This document shows positions 8,777 to 16,962 of a stretch of DNA of 64,000 nt, piece by piece. The number at the start of each line of letters is the position of its first letter. Position 1 is the stretch's first letter. Source of the stretch: Spongiimicrobium salis (GTDB lineage: Bacteria > Bacteroidota > Bacteroidia > Flavobacteriales > Flavobacteriaceae); contig NZ_JBHEQA010000001.1 in assembly GCF_043678055.1 (NCBI RefSeq), positions 2,055,563 through 2,119,562 on the forward strand, in the 5' to 3' direction. The notes under the pieces were generated by a model. It worked only from the letters and a program-made list of their open reading frames with translations, made no database searches and was not told the origin of the DNA. A program made the position numbers and the translations under genes.

Positions 8777-11335
8777 ATGCCAATGACGTGTATTTGGACT
8801 CATATGACAAATGGCAATCCCTTCATAGGGATAAAAGAATATGGCCTTGTCGTACTGTTTCTTTTTTTTGGATATGCCATGGTACAAGGGCAACCTGCTG
8901 ATAAGGATCAAGGGAGTACATGGGCAACTACGGCCTCTGCAGAAAAAATTTATATTCATTTAGATAAGACTACTTATGCTCCAAAAGAAACACTTTGGTT
9001 CAAGGCTATTGTAGTACAGGCCAATAGTCATCTTTTAGAAACGAAGAGTGATGTGCTCTATGTTGAACTTATTGATAGATTCAAGCGACTTGTAGCAGTC
9101 AAACGACTAAAATTGGAGCATGGTATTGCCGATGGGTTTTTTGATATCAAGGAAGAGTATGCGCCAGGAGTACATATGCTTCGAGCCTATACGGAATGGA
9201 ATAAAAATTTTGGGCAAGATTTTATTTTTACGCAGTATATCGATATCCTTCCTAAAAATAAATTGGAACTCCAAGAGGTCAATGCCGAAAAAGAAAAGGG
9301 CAACATCACAGCAAATGATGAAGCAGATTTAAACGCCTTTTTTTTCCCGGAAAGTGGATATATGGTCCATCAAATGGAAACGAAATTGGGGTTTAAGGTG
9401 ATATCTCAAGGAGCTGGAATTCCCGCCGCCGGGGAAATCATAACAAAAGAAGGCGGAAAAGTGGGAAGTTTCCAGACGAATGCGCTCGGAATGGGAGCAA
9501 TACCTTTTGTCCCTGATGCCAATCAGGAATATTATGCAAATATACGGACTGCGGACGGCAGAGCATTTAAAACAGCCTTACCCAAAGTCTTGCGCACTGG
9601 AACAGTCTTGAACGTTGGAGAAATGGAGGGTGGTATTGGTTTAAAAATTGCTTCCAATAGGATTAAGAATGACAGTATCTATATTCAAGGGAAGAGCCGC
9701 GGTCAAACCTACTATTATGCTAAAGCATATATCGGGGAAAGAAAAGCTTTTTTAAAAGTGGCCAAGGATATTTTCCCAGAGGGCATTGTGGCGTTCACCC
9801 TATTTGACAAAAACAAAATACCTCTTGGGGAGCGACTTTTTTTTGTGGAAAATGAAACCTATCGCCTCCATATAGAGGCAGATACAGATCGGGAATGGTA
9901 CCGGAGGGGAGAAGAAGTGACTTTAAATGTTAGAGCAACCGGCCAAAAAAATACGCCAAAAAATCCTGATTTTTCAGTTTTGGTCATTCATAAAGACGAA
10001 TTGGGAACAGCACAGCTTTCCAAGCAGAATATTTTGTCCTACTTATTGCTGGATTCCGATTTACGCGGAAATATAGAGGCTCCTGGAAACTATTTTAAAA
10101 AAGCAAATAAGCATAGAAAGAATGATTTGGATGCCCTTTTGCTCACACAAGGATGGCGGGGCTATAAGTACCAAAGACAATTGGATTCGATCCGATTTCT
10201 TCCAGAAAAATCACTGGTGGTCTCAGGGGCGGTCCGACCTACGAAAAAGGGAAAGGGAATATACGGGAATAGAAAGGTGAGTATGATGCTATTGGGAAAG
10301 AACCCCGTGGTACTGCAACAAGAGACGGATGAGAAAGGAAAATTTAAGTTTCCTATAGGAATACAATACGGTCCGAAACTTAAGATGGTGGTACAATTGG
10401 AAAATGAGGAGGACAAGAAGAATTACGGGGTGTACTTGGATAAAAAAATCGGTCCAAGAATCATTTTTGAACCTATGGGGAATACTATGGTCAAGGATAG
10501 TTTACTACAGATTTTCGCAGAAAAGAATTTACTGAAAACCGCTATTAGAGACTCCTTAAAATTAGCGGATAATACCATTTCCTTAGATGAAGTTATTGTT
10601 CAGAGTAGGAAATTGAGCCCCAAACGAAAAGAGATGGATGCCTTGCACGGAGAGCCTGATATTGTTATCAATGAAAAGGAGATACAGGAGAAAAACAGGA
10701 AATGGTCGTATGGCATCTATAGTGTCCTTAGAAATAGTTTTCAAGGGCAAATTGAGATTAGAAATAATGTAGGAAGTAATGGGGATAATATATCAGTCCA
10801 TGTATATGGTGCAACGCACACATTCATTTTGGTAGATGGAAAACCGGTATCGCTTCGTAAATTGCCTTTGGTTGGACGTATTCCGGCAGAAGAAGTGGTT
10901 GGGGTAGAAATTTTAAAAAGCCCTTCCAATAGTAGAAAGTACTTAGCCGATGTTTTTAACGAGACCGGTGTTCCTACCGAGTTGGGATTGATTTCTTTTA
11001 TTTCTATTTATACCCGTTCGGGAAAAGGATTGCTTGTTGGCCGTAAAAAAACACAGGTGCAAGAGCTTAGCGTTCCCACCTTTGCCTTATCCAAGGAGTA
11101 TTATTTGCCTTTGGAAGAAACCGGCGCCTATGTCGGAAGGGGTATTCAGGAAGGAACGCCCCTGATATATTGGAAACCAAGGCTTATGTTAGCTGAAAAT
11201 GGAACTGCAAGTATTAATTTTGATAATGGGAATCGGCTTGGAGAAATGCTCGTAGTCTTGGAATGTATTGACCAAAATGGCGCTCTTGGTTATAAGGAAA
11301 TTACCTATGAAGTCCGATCTGGGGCAAAGTATTAA
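8777..11335 (+). CDS. Secreted MG2-like protein with TonB-receptor plug-like domain
   Basis: An 852-residue exported protein. After a hydrophobic signal (about 20-39; an alternative ATG at 8804 also precedes it) there is an alpha-2-macroglobulin MG2-like domain (EKIYIHLDKTTYAPKETLWFKA). The middle consists of beta-sandwich segments. The C-terminal third holds a plug-like domain (VHVYGATHTFILVDGKPVSL, then EEVVGVEILKSP) without a following 22-strand barrel. Bacteroidota encode many such MG2-plus-plug proteins, some of them beside receptors; their role is unclear. The protein is complete at both ends. It stands downstream of the possible peptidase gene and is followed by about 400 bp without genes. 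Confidence 0.75.
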   Translation: MPMTCIWTHMTNGNPFIGIKEYGLVVLFLFFGYAMVQGQPADKDQGSTWATTASAEKIYIHLDKTTYAPKETLWFKAIVVQANSHLLETKSDVLYVELIDRFKRLVAVKRLKLEHGIADGFFDIKEEYAPGVHMLRAYTEWNKNFGQDFIFTQYIDILPKNKLELQEVNAEKEKGNITANDEADLNAFFFPESGYMVHQMETKLGFKVISQGAGIPAAGEIITKEGGKVGSFQTNALGMGAIPFVPDANQEYYANIRTADGRAFKTALPKVLRTGTVLNVGEMEGGIGLKIASNRIKNDSIYIQGKSRGQTYYYAKAYIGERKAFLKVAKDIFPEGIVAFTLFDKNKIPLGERLFFVENETYRLHIEADTDREWYRRGEEVTLNVRATGQKNTPKNPDFSVLVIHKDELGTAQLSKQNILSYLLLDSDLRGNIEAPGNYFKKANKHRKNDLDALLLTQGWRGYKYQRQLDSIRFLPEKSLVVSGAVRPTKKGKGIYGNRKVSMMLLGKNPVVLQQETDEKGKFKFPIGIQYGPKLKMVVQLENEEDKKNYGVYLDKKIGPRIIFEPMGNTMVKDSLLQIFAEKNLLKTAIRDSLKLADNTISLDEVIVQSRKLSPKRKEMDALHGEPDIVINEKEIQEKNRKWSYGIYSVLRNSFQGQIEIRNNVGSNGDNISVHVYGATHTFILVDGKPVSLRKLPLVGRIPAEEVVGVEILKSPSNSRKYLADVFNETGVPTELGLISFISIYTRSGKGLLVGRKKTQVQELSVPTFALSKEYYLPLEETGAYVGRGIQEGTPLIYWKPRLMLAENGTASINFDNGNRLGEMLVVLECIDQNGALGYKEITYEVRSGAKY

Positions 11336-11746
11336 AGGCAGATTCAATACCTCCATATTTGTTTTCTGAATTTTACCATCTAACACAGATTAGCGTTTGC
11401 GAATATACTTCCGAATCCTTGTGAGGTATGAGGAGAATGCCCTCACATTAAAGATAGCATAGAAGAAAATGACATCTTTACTTTCTTCCCTTAAAATAAA
11501 AAATCCCTAAATATCGTGAATAGGTCCCTAAACTTAGGGACTATTTCTTTTTTTAAGCTTTTTTATCCCCTGTTTCCCTAGAAAAATAACATTAGTATGG
11601 GAGAAACCGGCTTGAGTTATTTAATGGAATAATTTGGTCACTGCCAAGATTGTGAAGAAGGAAATCAATTGATTTGCCTGTATTTGCCATCTAGCATACA
11701 AGGAATACGGCAATAGTGCCAAAAGACATCATTAAAAATAAAAACG
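11336..11746. other. Intergenic region of 411 bp
   Basis: No convincing gene on either strand. It contains one compact inverted repeat (GTCCCTAA at 11524-11531 with TTAGGGAC at 11534-11541) followed by a T-rich run, possibly a terminator for the 852-residue protein gene, and then the leader of the small peptide genes. Confidence 0.5.
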
Positions 11747-11947
11747 ATGGAAAAACTAAAAGGATTAAAACAATTTCAGATTGCCAAAAAGGAGTTGAAA
11801 TTGGTAATGGGAGGTTTAGACCCGGACCCTAAAGTAGTTGAGTATTGTAGAACGCTTGATTTGATAGTAAGACATAATACGCTGAGCAAAGAGTCTTTGT
11901 TAGCAGCAAGACTTGCAGCTGCAGAGCATTGTGAGGGAATCTTGTAA
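11747..11947 (+). CDS. Double-glycine leader peptide precursor (candidate RiPP/bacteriocin-like)
   Basis: A 66-residue peptide. The N-terminus MEKLKGLKQFQIAKKEL is a lysine-rich amphipathic leader, followed by LVMGG (GG at about 22-23), the classical cleavage site of peptidase-containing ABC exporters. The core after GG is LDPDPKVVEYCRTLDL and so on, with two cysteines. It matches the architecture of the Bacteroidales/Flavobacteria 'GG' natural-product precursor families. A second, related-leader peptide gene starts 16 bp downstream. No maturation enzyme or transporter gene is adjacent, so modification and export must be supplied in trans or are absent. Confidence 0.7.
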   Translation: MEKLKGLKQFQIAKKELKLVMGGLDPDPKVVEYCRTLDLIVRHNTLSKESLLAARLAAAEHCEGIL

Positions 11948-11963
11948 TTTAAAAAAGATAAAG

Positions 11964-12179
11964 ATGAAAAACTTAAAACACTATAAAATTGGAAAAAATC
12001 GATTAAAAAGTATTAAAGGTGGATTCGGTGGTGCAAACAAATATTCCTGTACAGTGAAAACTCCTGGTTATGAGGACTACAGTTGGACGTGTTTTGCACC
12101 TGAAGCTAGTCAATGCACTAATCCTATTGGATTGGGAAAACAAACTTGTACTGAAACTGCAAGTATTGCAGGATTTTAA
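11964..12179 (+). CDS. Double-glycine leader peptide precursor 2 (candidate RiPP/bacteriocin-like)
   Basis: A 71-residue peptide started at the ATG at 11964, just after an AAAAAGATAAAG leader; an upstream in-frame start would overlap the previous gene. The leader MKNLKHYKIGKNRLKSIKGG resembles that of the preceding gene (K-rich, ending in GG at about 19-20). The core is glycine-rich and then has four cysteines (YSCTVK, WTCFAP, SQCTNP, QTCTET) that could form disulfides or thioethers. It is followed by a strong bidirectional terminator. Class and activity are inference. Confidence 0.7.
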   Translation: MKNLKHYKIGKNRLKSIKGGFGGANKYSCTVKTPGYEDYSWTCFAPEASQCTNPIGLGKQTCTETASIAGF

Positions 12180-12196
12180 CTGTTGCTAATATAGTA

Positions 12197-12231
12197 CCAA
12201 TTCCCTTTTATAGAAAATAAAAGGGAATTGG
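12197..12231. terminator. Bidirectional terminator between peptide genes and reductase
   Basis: CCAATTCCCTTTTAT (12197-12211) pairs perfectly with ATAAAAGGGAATTGG (12217-12231) around a 5-base loop. The A/T arms give a U-tract in either direction, serving the converging peptide operon and the minus-strand reductase gene. Confidence 0.8.
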
Positions 12232-12250
12232 CATTAATGTTAAAATTAAA

Positions 12251-13354
12251 CTACCAAGTTTGATTCCTAAATTTTGCAGCTTTGGCAAAAGCCACGGTTT
12301 CAGAAAGGTATTCTTCCAAATCATAATGAGGCATGGGGAGAATGCTCTCCAATAAGGTAGTATCCCATTCGTTGGGTTTAGAGGTCATATAGGGATGTAA
12401 ATGTACACCTATGGTATTGTAATAGAACTCTTCCAACTTTGAGACAAAACCAGTATTGGCACATATTTTTTCATCCGTAAAAGTGAAGTTCGAGAAACCG
12501 ACCACCTCCAAAATTTTAGCGATTCCCTGCATCATATTGGTTTCTTTGGAATGTACAATGTTCAATTGTTCAATATCCTTATCCAAAACCTTTGCAATAA
12601 CCTTTGCCGCATAATCGGTAGGAATAATATTGAGCCCCGTTTCCTTGTGGGTACTGATACGTATCTTTTCCTTGGAATTGCAGTGATGGAAGAATTTTGC
12701 AAATAGGTAGAAAACCATGTATTTGGAAATAAAGAAATTGGGAGCATCACTAATATTGCCTCCAAGTACACTAGGTCTTAAAATCTGAATGGGAATGTTT
12801 TTTTCTTTTCCCGCCTTTAGCAGAAATTGCTCTGAAGCATGTTTTGAGGCTTCATAATGATTTCTGTAATTCCCAAGATCTTTATTCGTATAATCATTGT
12901 CCAATAGTCCTCCAATATTACCAATGGAGAACGCGGTACTGATATAAACAAATTTTTGTACCCGCTCAGAGAAAGCAGTAAAAATAGCTTTTGTAAAGGC
13001 CAGATTTTCTTGGAATATCTCTTCCTTGGCATCAGGAGCAACAGATAAGTTGACAAAGCCAGCGGAATGAATGAAATACGTTACTTTTTCTTTGCCTAAA
13101 AAAGAACTGGGATTCAGGAGATCGTCCGCTGGGACCACAGCTATTTTTTGTAGGGCAGCCTTTCCGTGCGTTTTGATGAAACTGGGAGCGTACGCACTGG
13201 AGAGCATATTTTTAATGCGAATATCGGGAGCGCTTGCCGTCTTGCTTCGTACGGGAAGATATATCTTCTCTAAGGATTCCCAATGAAGTTCCAATAAGGA
13301 AAACAAAATTCGGGATCCCAAAGTTCCTGTTGCGCCGGTTAGTACAATGGTCAT
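12251..13354 (-). CDS. Extended SDR / thioester-reductase-like NAD(P)-binding protein
   Basis: A 367-residue Rossmann-fold protein. TGATGTLGSR at residues 6-15 is the dinucleotide-binding motif, and the catalytic YxxxK appears in HYEASKHASEQ. The sequence IYLPVRSK followed by the FIHSAGFVNL segment is typical of the NAD_binding_4 (male-sterility / fatty acyl reductase / carboxylic-acid-reductase terminal domain) branch. It could reduce a thioester or act as an epimerase on a lipid or polyketide; the substrate is unknown. It is transcribed in the same direction as ahcY but separated from it by a terminator. Confidence 0.75.
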   Translation of the reverse strand: MTIVLTGATGTLGSRILFSLLELHWESLEKIYLPVRSKTASAPDIRIKNMLSSAYAPSFIKTHGKAALQKIAVVPADDLLNPSSFLGKEKVTYFIHSAGFVNLSVAPDAKEEIFQENLAFTKAIFTAFSERVQKFVYISTAFSIGNIGGLLDNDYTNKDLGNYRNHYEASKHASEQFLLKAGKEKNIPIQILRPSVLGGNISDAPNFFISKYMVFYLFAKFFHHCNSKEKIRISTHKETGLNIIPTDYAAKVIAKVLDKDIEQLNIVHSKETNMMQGIAKILEVVGFSNFTFTDEKICANTGFVSKLEEFYYNTIGVHLHPYMTSKPNEWDTTLLESILPMPHYDLEEYLSETVAFAKAAKFRNQTW

Positions 13355-13396
13355 TAATATGTCGATTTTTCGTCTGGAAAGATACGCTTAATAAAT

Positions 13397-13427
13397 AACC
13401 CTTGTCCTATACGTAAAGACAAGGGTT
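13397..13427 (-). terminator. Terminator of ahcY
   Basis: AACCCTTGTC (13397-13406) and GACAAGGGTT (13418-13427) form a 10-bp stem. Read on the minus strand it lies about 50 bp downstream of the ahcY stop codon. Confidence 0.7.
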
Positions 13428-13476
13428 TTATAAGGGTCTTTATTGCTATGCTGTACACAAATGCAATACGTACGGA

Positions 13477-14793
13477 CTAGTAGCGATAGTAGTCTGGTTT
13501 AAACGGGCCTTCAACGGTAACACCAATATATTCAGCCTGATCCTGACGTAAGGTTTCCAATTCCGCCCCTAGTCTGCTCAAGTGTAACTTTGCCACCTTT
13601 TCATCCAGATGTTTGGGAAGCATATAGACTTCATTCTTGTAATTTTCAGCATGATTCCATAGTTCGATCTGTGCCAAAGTTTGGTTGGTAAAAGAGTTGC
13701 TCATCACAAAACTTGGGTGCCCTGTGGCACAGCCTAAATTTACCAATCGCCCTTCTGCCAATACAATGATATCTTTTCCATCAATGGTATACTTGTCTAC
13801 TTGGGGTTTTATCTCATCCTTGGTAGCGCCGTGGTTATCATTTAGCCAAGCCATATCGATCTCATTATCAAAATGACCAATATTACATACGATAACCTTG
13901 TCTTTCATAGCTTCAAAATGTCTCGCCTGAATAATATCCTTATTTCCAGTTGTGGTAATGACAATATCAGCTTTCCCTACGACAGTTTCCATGCGCTTTA
14001 CCTCAAATCCGTCCATAGCAGCTTGCAATGCACAGATAGGATCAATTTCAGTTACTGTAACGATAGATCCGGCACCTCTGAAGGATGCTGCAGTACCTTT
14101 TCCTACATCTCCATACCCTGCAACAACAACACGTTTTCCGGCCAACATAGTATCTGTAGCTCTGCGGATGGCATCTACGGCACTCTCGCGACAACCGTAT
14201 TTATTGTCAAACTTAGATTTGGTCACAGAATCATTTACATTGATTGCGGGCATAGGCAATGTGCCATTCTTTACACGTTCGTATAGTCTGTGGACTCCAG
14301 TGGTGGTCTCTTCGGAAAGTCCTTTGATATCCTTGGCAAGTTCAGGATAGCGATCTAGCACCATATTGGTAAGATCTCCTCCATCATCCAAAATCATATT
14401 TAAAGGCTTGCGGTCTTCTCCAAAGAATAAGGTTTGCTCAATACACCAGTCAAATTCCTCTTCATTCATTCCTTTCCAAGCATATACGGGAACACCACTA
14501 GCGGCAATAGCTGCCGCTGCCTGATCTTGCGTAGAAAAGATATTACAGGAACTCCAGGTAACTTCAGCACCTAGGGCGACCAAAGTTTCGATCAATACCG
14601 CGGTCTGTATGGTCATGTGAAGACAGCCTGCAATACGTGCTCCTTTTAAAGGTTGTTCCTCCTTGTATTCTTCGCGTAAAGACATTAGCCCCGGCATCTC
14701 CGCCTCGGCCAATTCTATTTCTTTTCTACCCCAATCTGCAAGGGTAATATCTTTCACCTTATAAGGTACGTATGAAACGGTATTGGTACTCAT
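13477..14793 (-). CDS. ahcY: Adenosylhomocysteinase (S-adenosyl-L-homocysteine hydrolase)
   Basis: A 438-residue cytosolic NAD-dependent enzyme that splits S-adenosylhomocysteine into adenosine and homocysteine in the methyl cycle. Recognised from AGCLHMTIQTAVLIETL near the N-terminus, the NAD-binding VVAGYGDVGKG, the NVNDSVTKSKFDN substrate loop and the C-terminal GPFKPDYYRY. Length and motifs are complete. It is monocistronic, bounded by its own promoter and terminator. No SAH riboswitch was recognised in the short leader. Confidence 0.98.
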   Translation of the reverse strand: MSTNTVSYVPYKVKDITLADWGRKEIELAEAEMPGLMSLREEYKEEQPLKGARIAGCLHMTIQTAVLIETLVALGAEVTWSSCNIFSTQDQAAAAIAASGVPVYAWKGMNEEEFDWCIEQTLFFGEDRKPLNMILDDGGDLTNMVLDRYPELAKDIKGLSEETTTGVHRLYERVKNGTLPMPAINVNDSVTKSKFDNKYGCRESAVDAIRRATDTMLAGKRVVVAGYGDVGKGTAASFRGAGSIVTVTEIDPICALQAAMDGFEVKRMETVVGKADIVITTTGNKDIIQARHFEAMKDKVIVCNIGHFDNEIDMAWLNDNHGATKDEIKPQVDKYTIDGKDIIVLAEGRLVNLGCATGHPSFVMSNSFTNQTLAQIELWNHAENYKNEVYMLPKHLDEKVAKLHLSRLGAELETLRQDQAEYIGVTVEGPFKPDYYRY

Positions 14794-14843
14794 ATCCTTT
14801 TTTATTTTTATCTTTAACTAAACAGCTATTTTTAAATCGAGTA

Positions 14844-14851
14844 CAAAGGTA
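14844..14851 (-). promoter_or_regulatory. -7 element of the ahcY promoter
   Basis: On the minus strand this reads TACCTTTG, matching TAnnTTTG, about 50 bases before the ahcY start codon. Confidence 0.5.
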
Positions 14852-14871
14852 GTGATTACTCAAATAATGCC

Positions 14872-15516
14872 ATGCCACTTTACAAAACAATAACAGCGCA
14901 CCCCACGATCAAGGTCTATATCTGGAAGGTAGAGGAGTCGGAAGAAATCTTATCCAAGGATATTGTATTGACTCCTCATTGTCAGGAGCGTATGGAAGGG
15001 ATGAAATCGGAATTGCACCGTCGTGGCTTTTTAAGTATACGGCATTTGTTGGCCGAAGCGGGCTATGTGGATCATGACCTCTATTATGATGACAATGGGA
15101 AACCGCATCTCAGGGATGGGAATTTTATATCCATAACGCATTCGTTTAATTTTACGGGAATCATTATTGCCGAAAAGGATGAAGTGGGGATTGATATTGA
15201 GATGCAACGGGAAAAAATACTGCGTATCGCACATAAATTTACCCCCATTCAAGAATATAGAACACTGGCCAACACTGCAGCTATTGTCCGAAAATTAACC
15301 ATCGTATGGGGCTGTAAGGAATCGCTCTATAAAATCTATGCCCAACATGGCCTAAGTTTTATGCGCCATATAAGCATTCAGGATTTTTCCATGGAGGAGA
15401 ATCAAACCACGGGCGAAATTGTTCATGAAGGCAAAGTGACACAATATACCATCCGCTTCTTGGAGTTTGAAGGTTTTACCTGTGTCTATGCCATCAAAAA
15501 AAAAATAAACTCCTGA
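14872..15516 (+). CDS. 4'-phosphopantetheinyl transferase superfamily protein
   Basis: A 214-residue Sfp-type transferase that moves 4'-phosphopantetheine from CoA to a carrier protein. Diagnostic motifs are VGIDIE at residues 105-110 (Mg-binding D108 and E110) and WGCKESLYK at about 146-154 (catalytic Glu/Lys). Sfp-type length (two pseudo-repeats) rather than AcpS length. The start at 14872 is divergent from ahcY. It is followed after 27 bp by the thiamine-binding-protein/pnuC operon but is probably functionally separate. The acceptor protein is unknown. Confidence 0.88.
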   Translation: MPLYKTITAHPTIKVYIWKVEESEEILSKDIVLTPHCQERMEGMKSELHRRGFLSIRHLLAEAGYVDHDLYYDDNGKPHLRDGNFISITHSFNFTGIIIAEKDEVGIDIEMQREKILRIAHKFTPIQEYRTLANTAAIVRKLTIVWGCKESLYKIYAQHGLSFMRHISIQDFSMEENQTTGEIVHEGKVTQYTIRFLEFEGFTCVYAIKKKINS

Positions 15517-15543
15517 TTCCTTTTTCAATTCAAATCAAAAACA

Positions 15544-15804
15544 ATGAATATTTCGGTAGAACTTACATTTTCGCCGCTTCAAGATGATTTCGAAGATCAT
15601 ATCATCAGCTTTATACAAAAACTCCGGGCCAGCGGACTCACCATTATGGAAAATCCATTGAGCACACAGGTTTACGGGGAATACGATGCGGTAATGGGTG
15701 TTTTGAACCAAGAAATCAAGACCTCCTTTTTGAATATGGATACTGGATTGTTGCATATGAAAATTGTAAAATCAGATCGTAGCGACTATGAGCCTCATTT
15801 TTGA
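15544..15804 (+). CDS. Thiamine-binding (YkoF/MTH1187-like) small protein
   Basis: An 86-residue ferredoxin-like-fold protein: NISVELTFSPLQDDFEDHIISFI, then SGLTIMENPLSTQVYGEYD, and the closing IVKSDRSDYEPHF. This pattern matches the YkoF/MTH1187 thiamine-binding-protein family, which in Flavobacteriaceae often precedes pnuC. It overlaps pnuC by 17 bp, so translation is probably coupled. That it binds thiamine is known only for family members, not shown here. Confidence 0.65.
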   Translation: MNISVELTFSPLQDDFEDHIISFIQKLRASGLTIMENPLSTQVYGEYDAVMGVLNQEIKTSFLNMDTGLLHMKIVKSDRSDYEPHF

Positions 15805-16423
15805 TTGGATTTTTTCCCAATATAAGGACATTCCCACCTACCTCATCGTTTTAGAAATGATCGGGGTATTGTTTGGCTTTTTAAGCGTTTGGTATTCCAA
15901 GCAGGAAAATATATGGGTTTTCCCAACGGGTATTATCAGTACGGGAATATTTGTTTACATTCTCTGGGTATTTGGTCTGCTCGGCGATATGATGATCAAT
16001 GCCTACTATTTTGTAATGAGTATCTATGGATGGTACGTTTGGTCTACCAAAATAGATGATGTTCCCTTGCCCATCAGCAGAATGACGAAAAAAGAGAAGG
16101 AATGGGCATTGGGGTTATTTGTGGGAACATTGCTATTTGTAGTTGTGGTATATCTCGTATTTGAAAAATTTGATGCCTGGACCGCTTATGTGGATACGCT
16201 TACCACAGCTCTGTTTTTTGTAGGGATGTGGTTGATGGCACGAAAGAAAATAGAAAACTGGATTTATTGGATTATTGCCGATATTATTTCTATTCCTTTG
16301 TACTTTTATAAGGGATTGATTTTTACCGGAATTCAATACCTTATATTTACCATTATTGCTTTTTATGGTTATAGCGCATGGACAAAAAGTTTAAACAAGA
16401 ACCTTCATCCCTCATTAAAGTAG
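15788..16423 (+). CDS. pnuC: PnuC-family vitamin transporter (probably nicotinamide riboside)
   Basis: A 211-residue inner-membrane protein with about seven helices. The PnuC signature is visible: GFLSVWYSKQENIWVFPTGIIST, NAYYFVMSIYGWYVW, and ENWIYWIIADIISIPLYFYKG. PnuC proteins carry nicotinamide riboside, PnuT relatives thiamine. The next gene, overlapping by 46 bp, is a NadR-type ribosylnicotinamide kinase, which favours nicotinamide riboside; the preceding thiamine-binding-like gene leaves some doubt. No TPP riboswitch is seen upstream of this operon. Confidence 0.85.
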   Translation: MSLIFDWIFSQYKDIPTYLIVLEMIGVLFGFLSVWYSKQENIWVFPTGIISTGIFVYILWVFGLLGDMMINAYYFVMSIYGWYVWSTKIDDVPLPISRMTKKEKEWALGLFVGTLLFVVVVYLVFEKFDAWTAYVDTLTTALFFVGMWLMARKKIENWIYWIIADIISIPLYFYKGLIFTGIQYLIFTIIAFYGYSAWTKSLNKNLHPSLK

Positions 16424-16962
16424 TTCTCTTTGGTCCGGAATCCACGGGAAAGTCTACCTTATCGCATCAGTTGGCGGAACATTACCATACGGCATGGGTG
16501 CCTGAGTACGCCCGGGAGTATCTTCAGGAAAAATGGGATAGGGAAGGGAAGACCTGCGAACCGGAAGATTTATTGCCTATTGCGGAAGGGCAGATGCGCT
16601 TGGAAAATACATTGGCCCAAAGTGCAGACCGCCTTCTCATTTGTGATACGGATCTTTTGGAGACCAAAGTATATTCCGAAGCCTATTATGTGGGATATTG
16701 TGATCCTATATTAAATGAATATGCTTTAATGAATACCTACGACCTGTATTTTTTGACCTACATTGATGTACCTTGGGAAAAAGACGACCTTAGGGACAAA
16801 CCCTTGGAAAGAGAACGGATGTTCAATTATTTTAAAGAAACCCTTGAAAAATATGAAAGGAATTTCGTTATTTTAAAGGGAGATAAAAATACGCGACTTA
16901 CAACAGCCATTCACCATATAGATAAACTAATAAAAAACCATGGATTTTTCAGAAAAGGATAA
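16378..16962 (+). CDS. NadR-like ribosylnicotinamide kinase (AAA-family ATPase)
   Basis: A 194-residue kinase. The Walker A motif GPESTGKS is at residues 19-26, followed by EYAREYL and the CDTDLLETKVYSEAYYG-type nucleoside-binding segment of the NadR C-terminal domain. The adenylyltransferase and HTH domains of enterobacterial NadR are absent. It would phosphorylate imported nicotinamide riboside to NMN, trapping it inside the cell. It overlaps pnuC (46 bp) and the DUF4301 gene (23 bp), a tightly coupled operon. Confidence 0.82.
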   Translation: MDKKFKQEPSSLIKVVLFGPESTGKSTLSHQLAEHYHTAWVPEYAREYLQEKWDREGKTCEPEDLLPIAEGQMRLENTLAQSADRLLICDTDLLETKVYSEAYYVGYCDPILNEYALMNTYDLYFLTYIDVPWEKDDLRDKPLERERMFNYFKETLEKYERNFVILKGDKNTRLTTAIHHIDKLIKNHGFFRKG

